A stretch of DNA of 17,127 bases from Deltaproteobacteria bacterium (GTDB lineage Bacteria > Desulfobacterota > Desulfobulbia > Desulfobulbales > Desulfobulbaceae): NCBI GenBank assembly GCA_024277485.1, contig JAJRVA010000054.1, positions 1 to 17,127 of the forward strand. Reading direction: 5' to 3'. This document shows positions 1 through 7,742 of this stretch, one piece after another; positions within the stretch are counted from its first letter, which is position 1; each line of letters begins with the position of its first letter. The notes under the pieces were generated by a model. The model saw only the letters and a program-made list of their open reading frames with translations, was not told the origin of the DNA and ran no database searches. Both the position numbers and the translations under genes were made by a program.

Positions 1-540
1 GACAAGGATGTCGACGGCTTTCACCCCGTCAATGTCGGTAAGATGATGGTCGGCGAACAGTGTTTCCTTCCCTGCACCCCCCATGGTGTCATAGAGTTGA
101 TTCAACGCTCGGGTACCGAGACAAGCGGAGCCGAGGTCGTTGTCGTCGGCCGTTCAAATATTGTCGGCAAACCGGTCGCCAACCTGATGCTCCAGAAGCG
201 TGAAGGGGGCAATGCTACGGTAACCCTCTGCCATACCCGCACAAAGGACATGGATTTTCATACCAAACGTGCCGACATATTAATAGTTGCGGCAGGTGTT
301 CCCAACATGATCAAGGCGGACCAGGTGAAAGAGGGTGTTGTTGTCATCGATGTCGGTGTAAACCGTATCGGCAAGTCGGAAAGCGGCAAGGCAATTTTAG
401 CCGGTGATGTTGATTTTGAGTCGGTCAAGGAAAAAGCGGCTGCGATCACACCTGTTCCGGGTGGTGTCGGCCCCATGACCATCACCATGCTCATGAAAAA
501 TACGGTCCAGTCGGCCAGGCAGCATGCCGGACTGGCGTAA
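1..540 (+). CDS. folD: FolD, methylenetetrahydrofolate dehydrogenase / cyclohydrolase (5' end missing)
   Basis: This bifunctional cytosolic enzyme interconverts 5,10-methylene-THF and 10-formyl-THF with NAD(P), in the methyl branch of the pathway. The reading frame is open from base 1 and begins KDVDGFHP, a hallmark of the family, so the gene starts upstream of the window. The ATG codons at 43 and 46 are internal methionines, not the start. Visible motifs are PCTPHG (substrate region), the Rossmann loop [28 protein letters not shown] and the C-terminal [11 protein letters not shown] signature. The 179 residues present compare with about 285-300 for the family, so roughly the first third is missing. 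It ends 84 bases before cooS, whose role in the same pathway suggests a shared operon. The identification is secure; only NAD versus NADP preference cannot be read. Confidence 0.96.
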   Translation, partial: DKDVDGFHPVNVGKMMVGEQCFLPCTPHGVIELIQRSGTETSGAEVVVVGRSNIVGKPVANLMLQKREGGNATVTLCHTRTKDMDFHTKRADILIVAAGVPNMIKADQVKEGVVVIDVGVNRIGKSESGKAILAGDVDFESVKEKAAAITPVPGGVGPMTITMLMKNTVQSARQHAGLA

Positions 541-611
541 TGTAGTATCTTGAAAACAGATAACCTGTACCCGCCTTACCGGATACCGGTTTAATTCTCT
601 GACCACAGCTT

Positions 612-617
612 AGGAGG
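612..617 (+). promoter_or_regulatory. Ribosome-binding site of cooS
   Basis: AGGAGG lies 7 bases before the ATG at 625 and fixes the cooS start. The preceding gap (541-611) holds only a small 5-bp hairpin, ACCGG/CCGGT at 578-590, with no clear promoter or T-run. Confidence 0.8.
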
Positions 618-624
618 CTTTATT

Positions 625-2619
625 ATGGCCAAGTCATCTGGATGCGACAAATGTAACGAGATAACAGGCGCATCAACCATTGATCTGCTGAACCAGGATC
701 TGGCCAAGCAGGTAAGAACAGCCTATGACCGGCTGGAAGACCGCGGCATGTCTGCCTGTCTTTTCGGTTCCGGAGGGACCTGCTGCAAGATCTGCAACAT
801 GGGCCCATGCCAGATAATTGATGGCGTGGATCAGATGTTAGGCGTCTGCGGAGCCACAGCCGATACGGTGGTGGCAAGGAACTTTGCCCGTGTAATCGCC
901 GCCGGGACCGCATCACATACAGACCATGCCCGCGAAATGGTACGCGGTTTTATCGCCACGGCCAAGGGCGAAACGCCGCACGAGATCAGGGATGTGGACA
1001 AACTGCACAAGATGGCGACCCTGTTCGGTATCGAAACAGAGGGCAGGGACAAGAACGAGATAGCCATTGAGCTGGGCGAAAAGGCTCTGGCGGAGTTCGG
1101 CCAGCAGGAGGGGACGCTGACGTTCCTGAAACGGGCCCCGAAAAAGCAGCAGGAGATCTGGAAAAAGCTGGGGGTTGAGCCGCGCGGTATAGACCGCGAG
1201 GTGGTTGAGATGATGCACCGCACCCACATGGGCGTGGACCAGGAGTACAAAAATATCATGCTGCAGGGGGCCAGATGCGCGCTTGCCGACGGCTGGGGAT
1301 CATCCATGCTGTCAACCGAACTGACCGACATCATGTTCGGCACCCCGGTACCCAAGCGCGCCATTGTTGATCTGGGCTGTCTCAAGGAGGACCACGTCAA
1401 CATTACCGTGCACGGCCATGAACCCCTGCTTGCCGAATCACTCTGCCTGGCCGCGGAACAGGAAGATATCCTGGAGATGGCAAAAAAGGTCGGCGCCAAG
1501 GGCATCAACCTGGCCGGGGTCTGCTGTACCGGCAATGAGATACTCATGCGCCGCGGCATTCCGGTGGCAGGGTCATTTATCCAGCAGGAGATGGTTCTTG
1601 CAACCGGCGCAGTCGAGGCCATGGTGGTCGACGTTCAGTGTGTCATGCAGTCGGTGGCCCAGGTCGTCAAGGAGATGCATACCGATATTATCACGACCAA
1701 CTACCGGGCCAAGATGCCGGATGCTGTGCATATCCAGTTTGAAGAGGACGCGGCCATGGAGTCTGCCAAGGAGATCATCAAGAAGGCAATCGGCAACTTC
1801 AAGAAACGCGGTGTCCATTACATTCCCAAGGACAAGAAATTCGATGTCGTGGTCGGCTTCAGCCACGAGACAATCAACTATATGCTGGGCGGCCGTTTCC
1901 GCGGTTCCTACCGTCCCCTGAATGACAACATCATTAACGGCCGTATCAGGGGTATCGGCGCCATTGTCGGCTGCGAGCATTACAAGTATGCGGATGATGT
2001 TCATTTCAAAATCGCCACTGAACTGATCAAAAACAATGTCCTGGTGCTGGCCACCGGCTGCGCGGCATCGGCGCTTGGCCGCCGCGGCCTGATGCGGCCC
2101 GAGGCGGCGGCAGAGTACGCCGGAGAAGGGCTTGCCGAGGTCTGCGAGACAGTTGGTATTCCCCCGGTTCTGCACGTGGGTTCCTGTGTTGACAACAGCA
2201 GGCTCCTGATCGCCCTGACCGAGATGGTCAACGAGGGTGGCCTGGGCGAGGACATCTCCGAGCTGCCTGCCTGCGGCACCGCTCCCCTGTACATGTCCGA
2301 GAAGGCGGTTGCCATCGGCCAGTATTTCGTCAGTTCCGGAGCGCACGTTCTGTTCCAGAATCTCCCGATCAGCGGCTCCAAGAAGTTCAATGATTTTATC
2401 CTGGACGGCATGAAGGAACTGTACGGCGCCTGCTGGGATGTGGAAGAGGATCCCATCGAGCTTGCCAGGAAGATGATCAAGGCTATAGACGAGAAACGCG
2501 AAGCCCTTGGCATCAACAAGAAGCAGGAGCGGGTCCTGATGGATATGCAGATGCGCCGTGAACTGGAAGGACAGACCCTGCCTGGCATGGGCTGCGGCGG
2601 GGAGGGAGAGCCGCATTGA
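625..2619 (+). CDS. cooS: Anaerobic Ni-Fe carbon monoxide dehydrogenase catalytic subunit (CooS/AcsA)
   Basis: This 664-residue enzyme interconverts CO2 and CO; within the CODH/ACS complex it supplies CO to AcsB. N-terminal cysteines C45, C53, C54, C57, C62 and C75 fit the D- and B-cluster ligands. The C-cluster set is complete: HGH at 263-265, C300 in GVCCTGNE, C339 in DVQC, C450 in GCEHY, C479 in ATGCAAS and C521 in HVGSC. These positions are nearly the same as I recall for the Rhodospirillum rubrum enzyme. The conserved MSEKAVAIGQYF segment holds the catalytic lysine. An additional CDKC pair sits at residues 7-10. The length is normal for the family. The gene precedes metF-acsD, acsB and acsC, so it is the acetyl-CoA-forming (acsA) version rather than a stand-alone CO oxidiser. 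No cooC nickel-insertion gene is seen beside it. Confidence 0.97.
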   Translation: MAKSSGCDKCNEITGASTIDLLNQDLAKQVRTAYDRLEDRGMSACLFGSGGTCCKICNMGPCQIIDGVDQMLGVCGATADTVVARNFARVIAAGTASHTDHAREMVRGFIATAKGETPHEIRDVDKLHKMATLFGIETEGRDKNEIAIELGEKALAEFGQQEGTLTFLKRAPKKQQEIWKKLGVEPRGIDREVVEMMHRTHMGVDQEYKNIMLQGARCALADGWGSSMLSTELTDIMFGTPVPKRAIVDLGCLKEDHVNITVHGHEPLLAESLCLAAEQEDILEMAKKVGAKGINLAGVCCTGNEILMRRGIPVAGSFIQQEMVLATGAVEAMVVDVQCVMQSVAQVVKEMHTDIITTNYRAKMPDAVHIQFEEDAAMESAKEIIKKAIGNFKKRGVHYIPKDKKFDVVVGFSHETINYMLGGRFRGSYRPLNDNIINGRIRGIGAIVGCEHYKYADDVHFKIATELIKNNVLVLATGCAASALGRRGLMRPEAAAEYAGEGLAEVCETVGIPPVLHVGSCVDNSRLLIALTEMVNEGGLGEDISELPACGTAPLYMSEKAVAIGQYFVSSGAHVLFQNLPISGSKKFNDFILDGMKELYGACWDVEEDPIELARKMIKAIDEKREALGINKKQERVLMDMQMRRELEGQTLPGMGCGGEGEPH

Positions 2620-2668
2620 TCCTCAGCCAAGAGGGATGTTTTCCCTGCCAGCGGCACGCAGGGCCAGG

Positions 2669-2693
2669 CCGCGCAGCGCCGGCGCGGGATTTT
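2669..2693 (+). terminator. GC-rich hairpin followed by TTTT, possible weak terminator or attenuator
   Basis: CCGCGC (2669-2674) can pair with GCGCGG (2682-2687) across a 7-base loop. A short TTTT tract at 2690-2693 follows two bases later. The stem is strong but the T-run is short, so full termination is doubtful. It could cause partial termination after cooS, setting a different level for the downstream genes. This reading rests on structure seen by eye only. Confidence 0.35.
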
Positions 2694-2709
2694 GTGGAAT
2701 GCACAATAA

Positions 2710-2739
2710 GTGAAGATTGCCCTGCAGGGCAATCTTCAC
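2710..2739. repeat. Perfect 30-nt palindrome in the cooS to metF-acsD gap
   Basis: The left arm GTGAAGATTGCCC is followed by TGCA and the exact reverse complement of the arm, so all 30 bases are palindromic. As RNA it would form a 13-bp hairpin with a 4-base loop. No T-run follows on either strand, so it is not an ordinary intrinsic terminator. It begins 22 bases after the GC-rich hairpin and ends 15 bases before the AAGGAGG of the next gene. Possible roles are an mRNA-stabilising or processing hairpin, or a binding site for a dimeric regulator; the sequence does not decide between them. Confidence 0.8.
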
Positions 2740-2754
2740 GTTGAAATTGGATAT

Positions 2755-2761
2755 AAGGAGG
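2755..2761 (+). promoter_or_regulatory. Ribosome-binding site of metF-acsD
   Basis: AAGGAGG lies 4 bases before ATG 2766. The in-frame TTG at 2763 would be only 1 base away from it, so ATG 2766 is the better start. Confidence 0.75.
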
Positions 2762-2765
2762 ATTG

Positions 2766-5405
2766 ATGAAATCGGGGAGCAATCTTGAACGAGTGCTCAC
2801 CAGCGGTAACTTTCCCGTGACAGGTGAGCTCGGTCCGCCAAAAAACAGTGATCCTGATGTGGTCAGGAAGAAAGCCCGGTTGCTGAAGGGCAAGGTTGAC
2901 GCGGTCAACATCACGGACTGCCAGACAGCTATTGTCCGGATGTCAAGCATAGGCGCCGGCCTCATAACCCGGTCTGAAGGGGTTGAGCCGGTGATCCAGA
3001 TGACCTGCAGGGACAGGAACCGGATCGGTATGCAGAGCGACCTGATGGCCGCCTCCGCCCTGGGACTCAAAAACCTGCTGTGCCTGACCGGTGATCACCA
3101 GAAGTTCGGCAACCATCCCGGTTCCAAGGGTGTCTTTGACATGGATTCCATCCAGATGCTTGGCATGGTCCGGGACATGCGGGATAAGAAGAAATTTCAG
3201 TGCGGCGAGGAGATCAAGGGACCGGCCCCGAAACTCTTCATCGGAGCGGCAGCAAATCCATTTGCGTATCCGTTCGAGTTCCGCGCCGTCCGTCTCGGCA
3301 AGAAAATTGCCAACGGGGCTGATTTCGTCCAGACCCAGATCATCTACAATGTTGAAAAATTCGCCAGGTTCATGGAAATGTGCCGGGACCTCGGTCTCGA
3401 TGAAAAGGCGTATATCCTTGCCGGCATAACCCCTCCAAAATCACTGGGCATGGCTAATTACATGAAAAAGTTCGTGCCCGGAATGGATGTGACCGGCGAG
3501 GTTATCAACCGGATGAAGGGCGCCAGAAACAAGGCCCAGGAAGGTATAAATATCGCGGTTGACATTATCAACCAGGTCAAGGAGATAAAGGGTGTGGCCG
3601 GCGTTCACGTCATGGCCATTGAGTGGGAAGAGGCGGTTGAAGAGATTGTTGAAAAGGCCGGTCTGCTTCCACGACCTACCTTTGCCGAGGCTGATGTTGA
3701 AGAGACAGCGGTTCCGGCCGCAGAAGCCATTGTTGTCCGCGGTGAAGGGGACACAGCCCTTGCCGATGCAAAGGCGGAGGCTGAACGTATTCTTGCCGCG
3801 GCAAAACAGGAAGCGGAACAGATCAGGCAGCAGGCTGCTGCAGGCCGGCCGGTCATGACAACCTCACAGGCAGCAGATACTGCTGCTCTTTCCACTGATG
3901 ATGCAGGAGAACACGAGATGAATGAGAAAGAGCGCCAGATGGCGTTGGATTCTGTCAAACAGGGGCTTGATGCGTTGAAAAAGGCTTATGGTCTCAATGA
4001 CGATCAATTTGACGCCCTGGTCAAGTTTATCGATGCTGAAGCAATCCTGAAAAAGGAACCGCCCGCTGCCGGTACAACCCAGCCGCAGGCTGTGGCTCCC
4101 AAGGCTGTCGAAGCAGCTCCGGCCCCTGCTGCTCCGGTTGCGGAAAAGACTGCGGACAAGGCTGAGGAAGAGGCAAAGGCCAAAGCCGAGGCCGAGCAGA
4201 AGGCAAAGGAAGAAGCTGCCGCAAAGGAAAAGGCTGAAGCCGAGGCCAGGGCCAAGGCCGAGGCGGAGAAAAAGGCAAAGGAAGAGGCCGCGGCAAAGGC
4301 TGCTGCAGAGGCAAAGGCAAAAGAGGAGGCTGCCGCAAAGGAAAAAGCTGAAGCTGAAAAAGCCAAAACAGCCGAGCCCTCCAAACCTGCCAAGGCGGCC
4401 CCTGCCGAGATCGCCGCACCTGAGCTGGCGCCTGAAAGTGTGCCATTTGCCGAGAGGGCGACCAAGGTTCCTGCCACGTCCTACAAGGTCGATTACAGCG
4501 GCGCGATCAGGGAAACGGTCCTGGGCAACGGTGATAATACCGTAACCGTCGGCGGCTCCGAAGTGCTGCCGTTTCATCTTTTTGAGGGCAACATGCCCAG
4601 AAAACCGTTGATTGCTCTGGAGATACAGGATGTCAAGCCTGACAACTGGCCGTCAACCCTGACTAAATATTATGATGACGTGCTGGACAACCCGGTGGCC
4701 TGGGCCAGGAAATGTGTTGATGAGTATAGTGCCGAGGCCCTGAATATATACCTGATCGGCACTGACCCCAATGGTGAGAACCGGCCCTCTGCAGACGCTG
4801 CCAAGGATGCCGCTGCCGTTATTGAGGCGGTTGACGTGCCGATCATTGTCTGGGGATGCGGCAACAATGAGAAGGATACGGAGACTCTGCGCGATATAAC
4901 CTCCATCATCGGGGATAAAAAGGTGTGTCTTGCTCCACTTGAGGATGCCAACTACCGGTCCATCGGCGCAACCGCCATGGCCTTCCAGCATCCCATGGTT
5001 GCGGCGTCCCCCATTGATGTCAACCTCGCAAAGCAGCTCAATATCCTGCTGGAAAACCTCGGTGTGCCCCTTACCTCGGTCATGATGGACCCCTCGGTCG
5101 GCGCTCTCGGATACGGTATTGAATACACCTATTCGGTCATGGAACGTATACGCATTGCCGCCCTGACCCAGAAGGATGAAAAACTGCAGGTGCCCATTAT
5201 CTGCAACCTGGGACGCGAGGTCTGGAAGACAAAGGAGGTGGGCCTGGAATCGGATGATCTTCTGGGAGACCAGGAGAAGCGGGGCGTTATGATGGAAGCC
5301 CTGACCGCGGTCTGTATGCTTCTTTCCGGCGGTGAAGTCCTGATCATGCGCCATCCCAAGGCGGTGAACATGACAAAATCCCTGATCAGCGGTCTCATGG
5401 ACTGA
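2766..5405 (+). CDS. Fusion of methylenetetrahydrofolate reductase (MetF) and corrinoid iron-sulfur protein small subunit (AcsD)
   Basis: One open frame of 879 codons joins two pathway enzymes. Residues 1 to about 310 are MetF, a flavin TIM barrel that reduces methylene-THF to methyl-THF. It shows GELGPPK with E21 as the likely catalytic acid, NITDCQTA, TCRDRN, LTGDH at 107-111, QTQIIYN, AGITPPKS and VHVMAIEWE. Residues about 337-358 look helical (AKAEAERILAAAKQEAEQI). At M385 a typical AcsD-like N-terminus begins (MNEKERQMALDSVKQ), followed by an Ala/Lys/Glu linker at 459-540. Residues about 556-879 form the AcsD/CdhD barrel, which with AcsC binds the corrinoid carrying the methyl group. Neither half shows decay, and no frame change is needed. 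The fusion may be a lost stop codon; an internal ribosome-binding site could still make AcsD alone (495 residues). The two activities are clear; whether the fused product exists in the cell is not. Confidence 0.9.
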   Translation: MKSGSNLERVLTSGNFPVTGELGPPKNSDPDVVRKKARLLKGKVDAVNITDCQTAIVRMSSIGAGLITRSEGVEPVIQMTCRDRNRIGMQSDLMAASALGLKNLLCLTGDHQKFGNHPGSKGVFDMDSIQMLGMVRDMRDKKKFQCGEEIKGPAPKLFIGAAANPFAYPFEFRAVRLGKKIANGADFVQTQIIYNVEKFARFMEMCRDLGLDEKAYILAGITPPKSLGMANYMKKFVPGMDVTGEVINRMKGARNKAQEGINIAVDIINQVKEIKGVAGVHVMAIEWEEAVEEIVEKAGLLPRPTFAEADVEETAVPAAEAIVVRGEGDTALADAKAEAERILAAAKQEAEQIRQQAAAGRPVMTTSQAADTAALSTDDAGEHEMNEKERQMALDSVKQGLDALKKAYGLNDDQFDALVKFIDAEAILKKEPPAAGTTQPQAVAPKAVEAAPAPAAPVAEKTADKAEEEAKAKAEAEQKAKEEAAAKEKAEAEARAKAEAEKKAKEEAAAKAAAEAKAKEEAAAKEKAEAEKAKTAEPSKPAKAAPAEIAAPELAPESVPFAERATKVPATSYKVDYSGAIRETVLGNGDNTVTVGGSEVLPFHLFEGNMPRKPLIALEIQDVKPDNWPSTLTKYYDDVLDNPVAWARKCVDEYSAEALNIYLIGTDPNGENRPSADAAKDAAAVIEAVDVPIIVWGCGNNEKDTETLRDITSIIGDKKVCLAPLEDANYRSIGATAMAFQHPMVAASPIDVNLAKQLNILLENLGVPLTSVMMDPSVGALGYGIEYTYSVMERIRIAALTQKDEKLQVPIICNLGREVWKTKEVGLESDDLLGDQEKRGVMMEALTAVCMLLSGGEVLIMRHPKAVNMTKSLISGLMD
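3904..3920 (+). promoter_or_regulatory. acsD: Internal ribosome-binding site and ATG: likely independent start of AcsD (3918-5405)
   Basis: AGGAGA at 3904-3909 lies 8 bases before ATG 3918, in the same frame as the upstream MetF part. The protein from this ATG would be 495 residues and begins with a helical segment (MNEKERQMALDSVKQ) that looks like a natural N-terminus. The site falls in a low-complexity, poorly constrained stretch rich in Thr, Ala and Ser. This suggests that metF and acsD were, or still are, separately translated genes in one frame with no stop codon between them. Confidence 0.6.
4140..4385 (+). repeat. Ala/Lys/Glu-rich helical linker coding repeat inside AcsD
   Basis: The encoded residues, about 459-540 of the fusion, are almost only Ala, Lys and Glu. 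The unit KAKEEAAAK occurs at residues 479, 503 and 517, separated by variants of KAEAEA. The composition resembles TolA-type or engineered EAAAK rigid helices and probably forms a long single helix or coiled coil. It separates a small helical N-terminal region from the corrinoid-binding barrel, so it could be a swinging arm or spacer in the complex. The codons vary between copies, so this is not a recent DNA duplication. Confidence 0.8.
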
Positions 5406-5463
5406 CCAGGTAGAATATGTACTGGAACCTATAGAATAGAAATATAACAAGGGAGTTTTCTCA

Positions 5464-7671
5464 ATGTCCAAGATCATCTGTTCCGCAGCTATTCGCGGCG
5501 CCAAGAAAATCATTGACATGGCTGAAGAGACCTATGAAGAGGCCTTGAAAAAATTTGGGCCGGAACACGAGGTTTCGTTACCCAATACAGCCTATTTTTT
5601 ACCGGTCATCTATTCCATGCTGGGCGCCAAGGTTGAAAAACTCGGCGACATGAAGGATATCTTTCAGGAATGCCACAAGCTTATGCCGCCGGTTGTTTCC
5701 GAAGATATCTGGCTTCCCTACCTGGCGCCGGCCCTGGATGCAGGCATGGCAACATTCTTTGCCGAGGAGATGTACGAGTCCATCCGGTATCTTAATGACC
5801 CCAAATTCTACACCAAGACAGAAGATCCGACCGCGGACAATATCTGGCTGGGCGCTGCTGATGATGTTGTCTTCAGAAAGCGCGGGGTGGAGTTCGTTGA
5901 CGGTACTGCTCCCGGTTTTGCCGCCATCATGGGCGCTCCGCCAAGCAAGGAGATTGCCAGCAAGATAGCGCTGGAACTGCAGGAAAAAAATCTGTACATC
6001 TTCATGCACGACGAAACCGACGGGGTCAGGATGCCTGATCTGCTGGTTGAAAACGATGTGCAGGTGGGCTGGAATACCCGCCTGGTACCCTTCGGGCCGA
6101 CCTATACCTCTGCGGTTTTTGCCATCGGTTTTGCCTGCCGTGTCGCCCTGGCTTTCGGCGGTATCCAGCCCGGCGATTACAGGGGCAACCTGATCTACAA
6201 CAAGGACCGGACCTTTGCCTTTGTCATGGCCCTCGGACCTGTCAGTGATGAGTGGTATGCCAACGCTGCCGGTGCAATCAACTGGGGCTTCCCCACCATT
6301 TCCGATTACGATATTCCCGAGGTACTGCCCACGGGTATCTGCACCTATGAACATGTTGTTTCCAATGTCCCGCATGATGAGATCGTGCAGAAGGCCATTG
6401 AAGTGCGGGGACTCAAGGTAACGGTTTCCAAGATCGATATCCCCATGTCCTTCGGGCCGGCTTTCGAAGGGGAGCGTATCCGCAAGGACGACCTGTTCAT
6501 GGAATGCGGCGGCGGCCGGACTACCGGTGTCGAGGTGCTCGTTTCCAAGGAGATGGACGAGGTCGAGGATGGTAAAATCATTCTCGAGGGTCCGGACATT
6601 GCCGACATCGAGGAGGGGCAGAACCTGCCCATTGCCATCCTGGTCGAGGTTGCCGGTCGAGAAATGCAGTCAGATTTCGAGCCCATCCTGGAGCGCCAGT
6701 TTCATCACCTGATCAACTATATCCAGGGAATCATGCATATCGGCCAGCGAAACATCATGTGGATCCGCATAGGCAAGGCCGCAGTCGAGAAGGGCTTTTC
6801 CTTCAAACATATCGGGACCGTCCTGCACGGCAAGCTGCACCAGGAGTTCGGCGCTATTTTAGACAAGGTCCAGGTCAAGATCTATACGGAACAGGACAAG
6901 GTCGAAGAGGTCATGGAGATTGCCAAGCAGGTCTACGAGGAACGCGACCTGCGCCTGGGCTCCATGACGGATGAAACCGAGGATGTATTTTATTCCTGCA
7001 CCCTGTGCCAGTCCTTTGCACCGAGCCATGTCTGCGTTATTACACCGGAGCGGATCGGCATGTGCGGCGCATATAACTGGCTGGACGGCAAGGCATCATT
7101 CCAGATTAATCCCACCGGTCCCAACCAGCCCATTGACAAGGGTGAGTGCACAGATGAAATCAACGGCTACTTCACCGGTATTAACGAGTTCGTCAACCAG
7201 GCATCCAGGGGCGCTGTCAGCCAGGTCAGTTGCTATTCGCTGATGAACAGCCCCATGACCGCCTGCGGCTGTTTCGAGGCGATCGCGGCCATGCTGCCCG
7301 GGTGTAACGGCATCATGGTCGTCAACCGCGACTACATGGGCATGACCCCTTCAGGCATGAAGTTTACCACCCTTGCCGGCATGGCCGGCGGTGGTATGCA
7401 GACGCCGGGTTTCATGGGTGTATCCAAGCATTACCTGACCAGCAGCAAGCTTTTCCTTGCCGAGGGCGGGCTCAAGAGGCTTGTCTGGATACCCAAGATC
7501 CTCAAGGAGGAGATCGGCGACAAGCTCAAGGCACGCTGTGAAGAGATAGGCATGCCGGAGCTGTTTGACATGATCGCAACAGAGGAGCAGGGCACCACGG
7601 AAGAGGAAATCCTCGAATTCCTCAAGGAAAAAGGGCATCCGGCTCTGGAGATGGAGACAGCCCTGGACTGA
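5464..7671 (+). CDS. acsB: Acetyl-CoA synthase, CODH/ACS complex subunit beta (AcsB)
   Basis: This 735-residue nickel-iron-sulfur enzyme condenses the methyl group from the corrinoid protein, CO from CooS, and CoA into acetyl-CoA. The A-cluster ligands are all present: C512, C515, C524 and C534 (CTLCQSFAPSHVC then GMCGAYNW) for the 4Fe-4S cluster, and C601-G-C603 (ACGCFEAI) for the distal nickel. The spacing is identical to what I recall for the Moorella enzyme, shifted by six residues. The full N-terminal domain marks it as the bacterial form, since archaeal CdhC lacks that domain. GGGAG at 5451-5455 lies 8 bases before the ATG. It sits between acsD and acsC with gaps of 58 and 71 bases and is probably co-transcribed. 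Identification is secure. Confidence 0.98.
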   Translation: MSKIICSAAIRGAKKIIDMAEETYEEALKKFGPEHEVSLPNTAYFLPVIYSMLGAKVEKLGDMKDIFQECHKLMPPVVSEDIWLPYLAPALDAGMATFFAEEMYESIRYLNDPKFYTKTEDPTADNIWLGAADDVVFRKRGVEFVDGTAPGFAAIMGAPPSKEIASKIALELQEKNLYIFMHDETDGVRMPDLLVENDVQVGWNTRLVPFGPTYTSAVFAIGFACRVALAFGGIQPGDYRGNLIYNKDRTFAFVMALGPVSDEWYANAAGAINWGFPTISDYDIPEVLPTGICTYEHVVSNVPHDEIVQKAIEVRGLKVTVSKIDIPMSFGPAFEGERIRKDDLFMECGGGRTTGVEVLVSKEMDEVEDGKIILEGPDIADIEEGQNLPIAILVEVAGREMQSDFEPILERQFHHLINYIQGIMHIGQRNIMWIRIGKAAVEKGFSFKHIGTVLHGKLHQEFGAILDKVQVKIYTEQDKVEEVMEIAKQVYEERDLRLGSMTDETEDVFYSCTLCQSFAPSHVCVITPERIGMCGAYNWLDGKASFQINPTGPNQPIDKGECTDEINGYFTGINEFVNQASRGAVSQVSCYSLMNSPMTACGCFEAIAAMLPGCNGIMVVNRDYMGMTPSGMKFTTLAGMAGGGMQTPGFMGVSKHYLTSSKLFLAEGGLKRLVWIPKILKEEIGDKLKARCEEIGMPELFDMIATEEQGTTEEEILEFLKEKGHPALEMETALD

Positions 7672-7726
7672 TCACATAATGACGACAGGCCTGCCTGGTC
7701 GGGACTGTCTCTCATGTATATGCTTT

Positions 7727-7733
7727 AAGGAGG
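7727..7733 (+). promoter_or_regulatory. Ribosome-binding site of acsC
   Basis: AAGGAGG lies 9 bases before ATG 7743. A modest hairpin at 7683-7701 (CGACAGG pairing with CCT-G-GTCG, one bulged G) precedes it in the 71-base gap. Confidence 0.75.
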
Positions 7734-7742
7734 ATACATACA

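Noticed and set aside
831..1622. Minus-strand open frames of 200-350 codons opposite cooS (also 1573-2616)
   Set aside because: No motif or ribosome-binding site supports them, and they mirror the CODH codons.
2763..2765. TTG as the start of metF-acsD
   Set aside because: It would be only 1 base from the AAGGAGG; ATG 2766 fits better.
3864..4577. Leu/Phe/Gly-rich minus-strand frame resembling a membrane protein
   Set aside because: It is the reverse reading of the Ala/Lys/Glu linker codons; the hydrophobic pattern is an artefact of that repeat.
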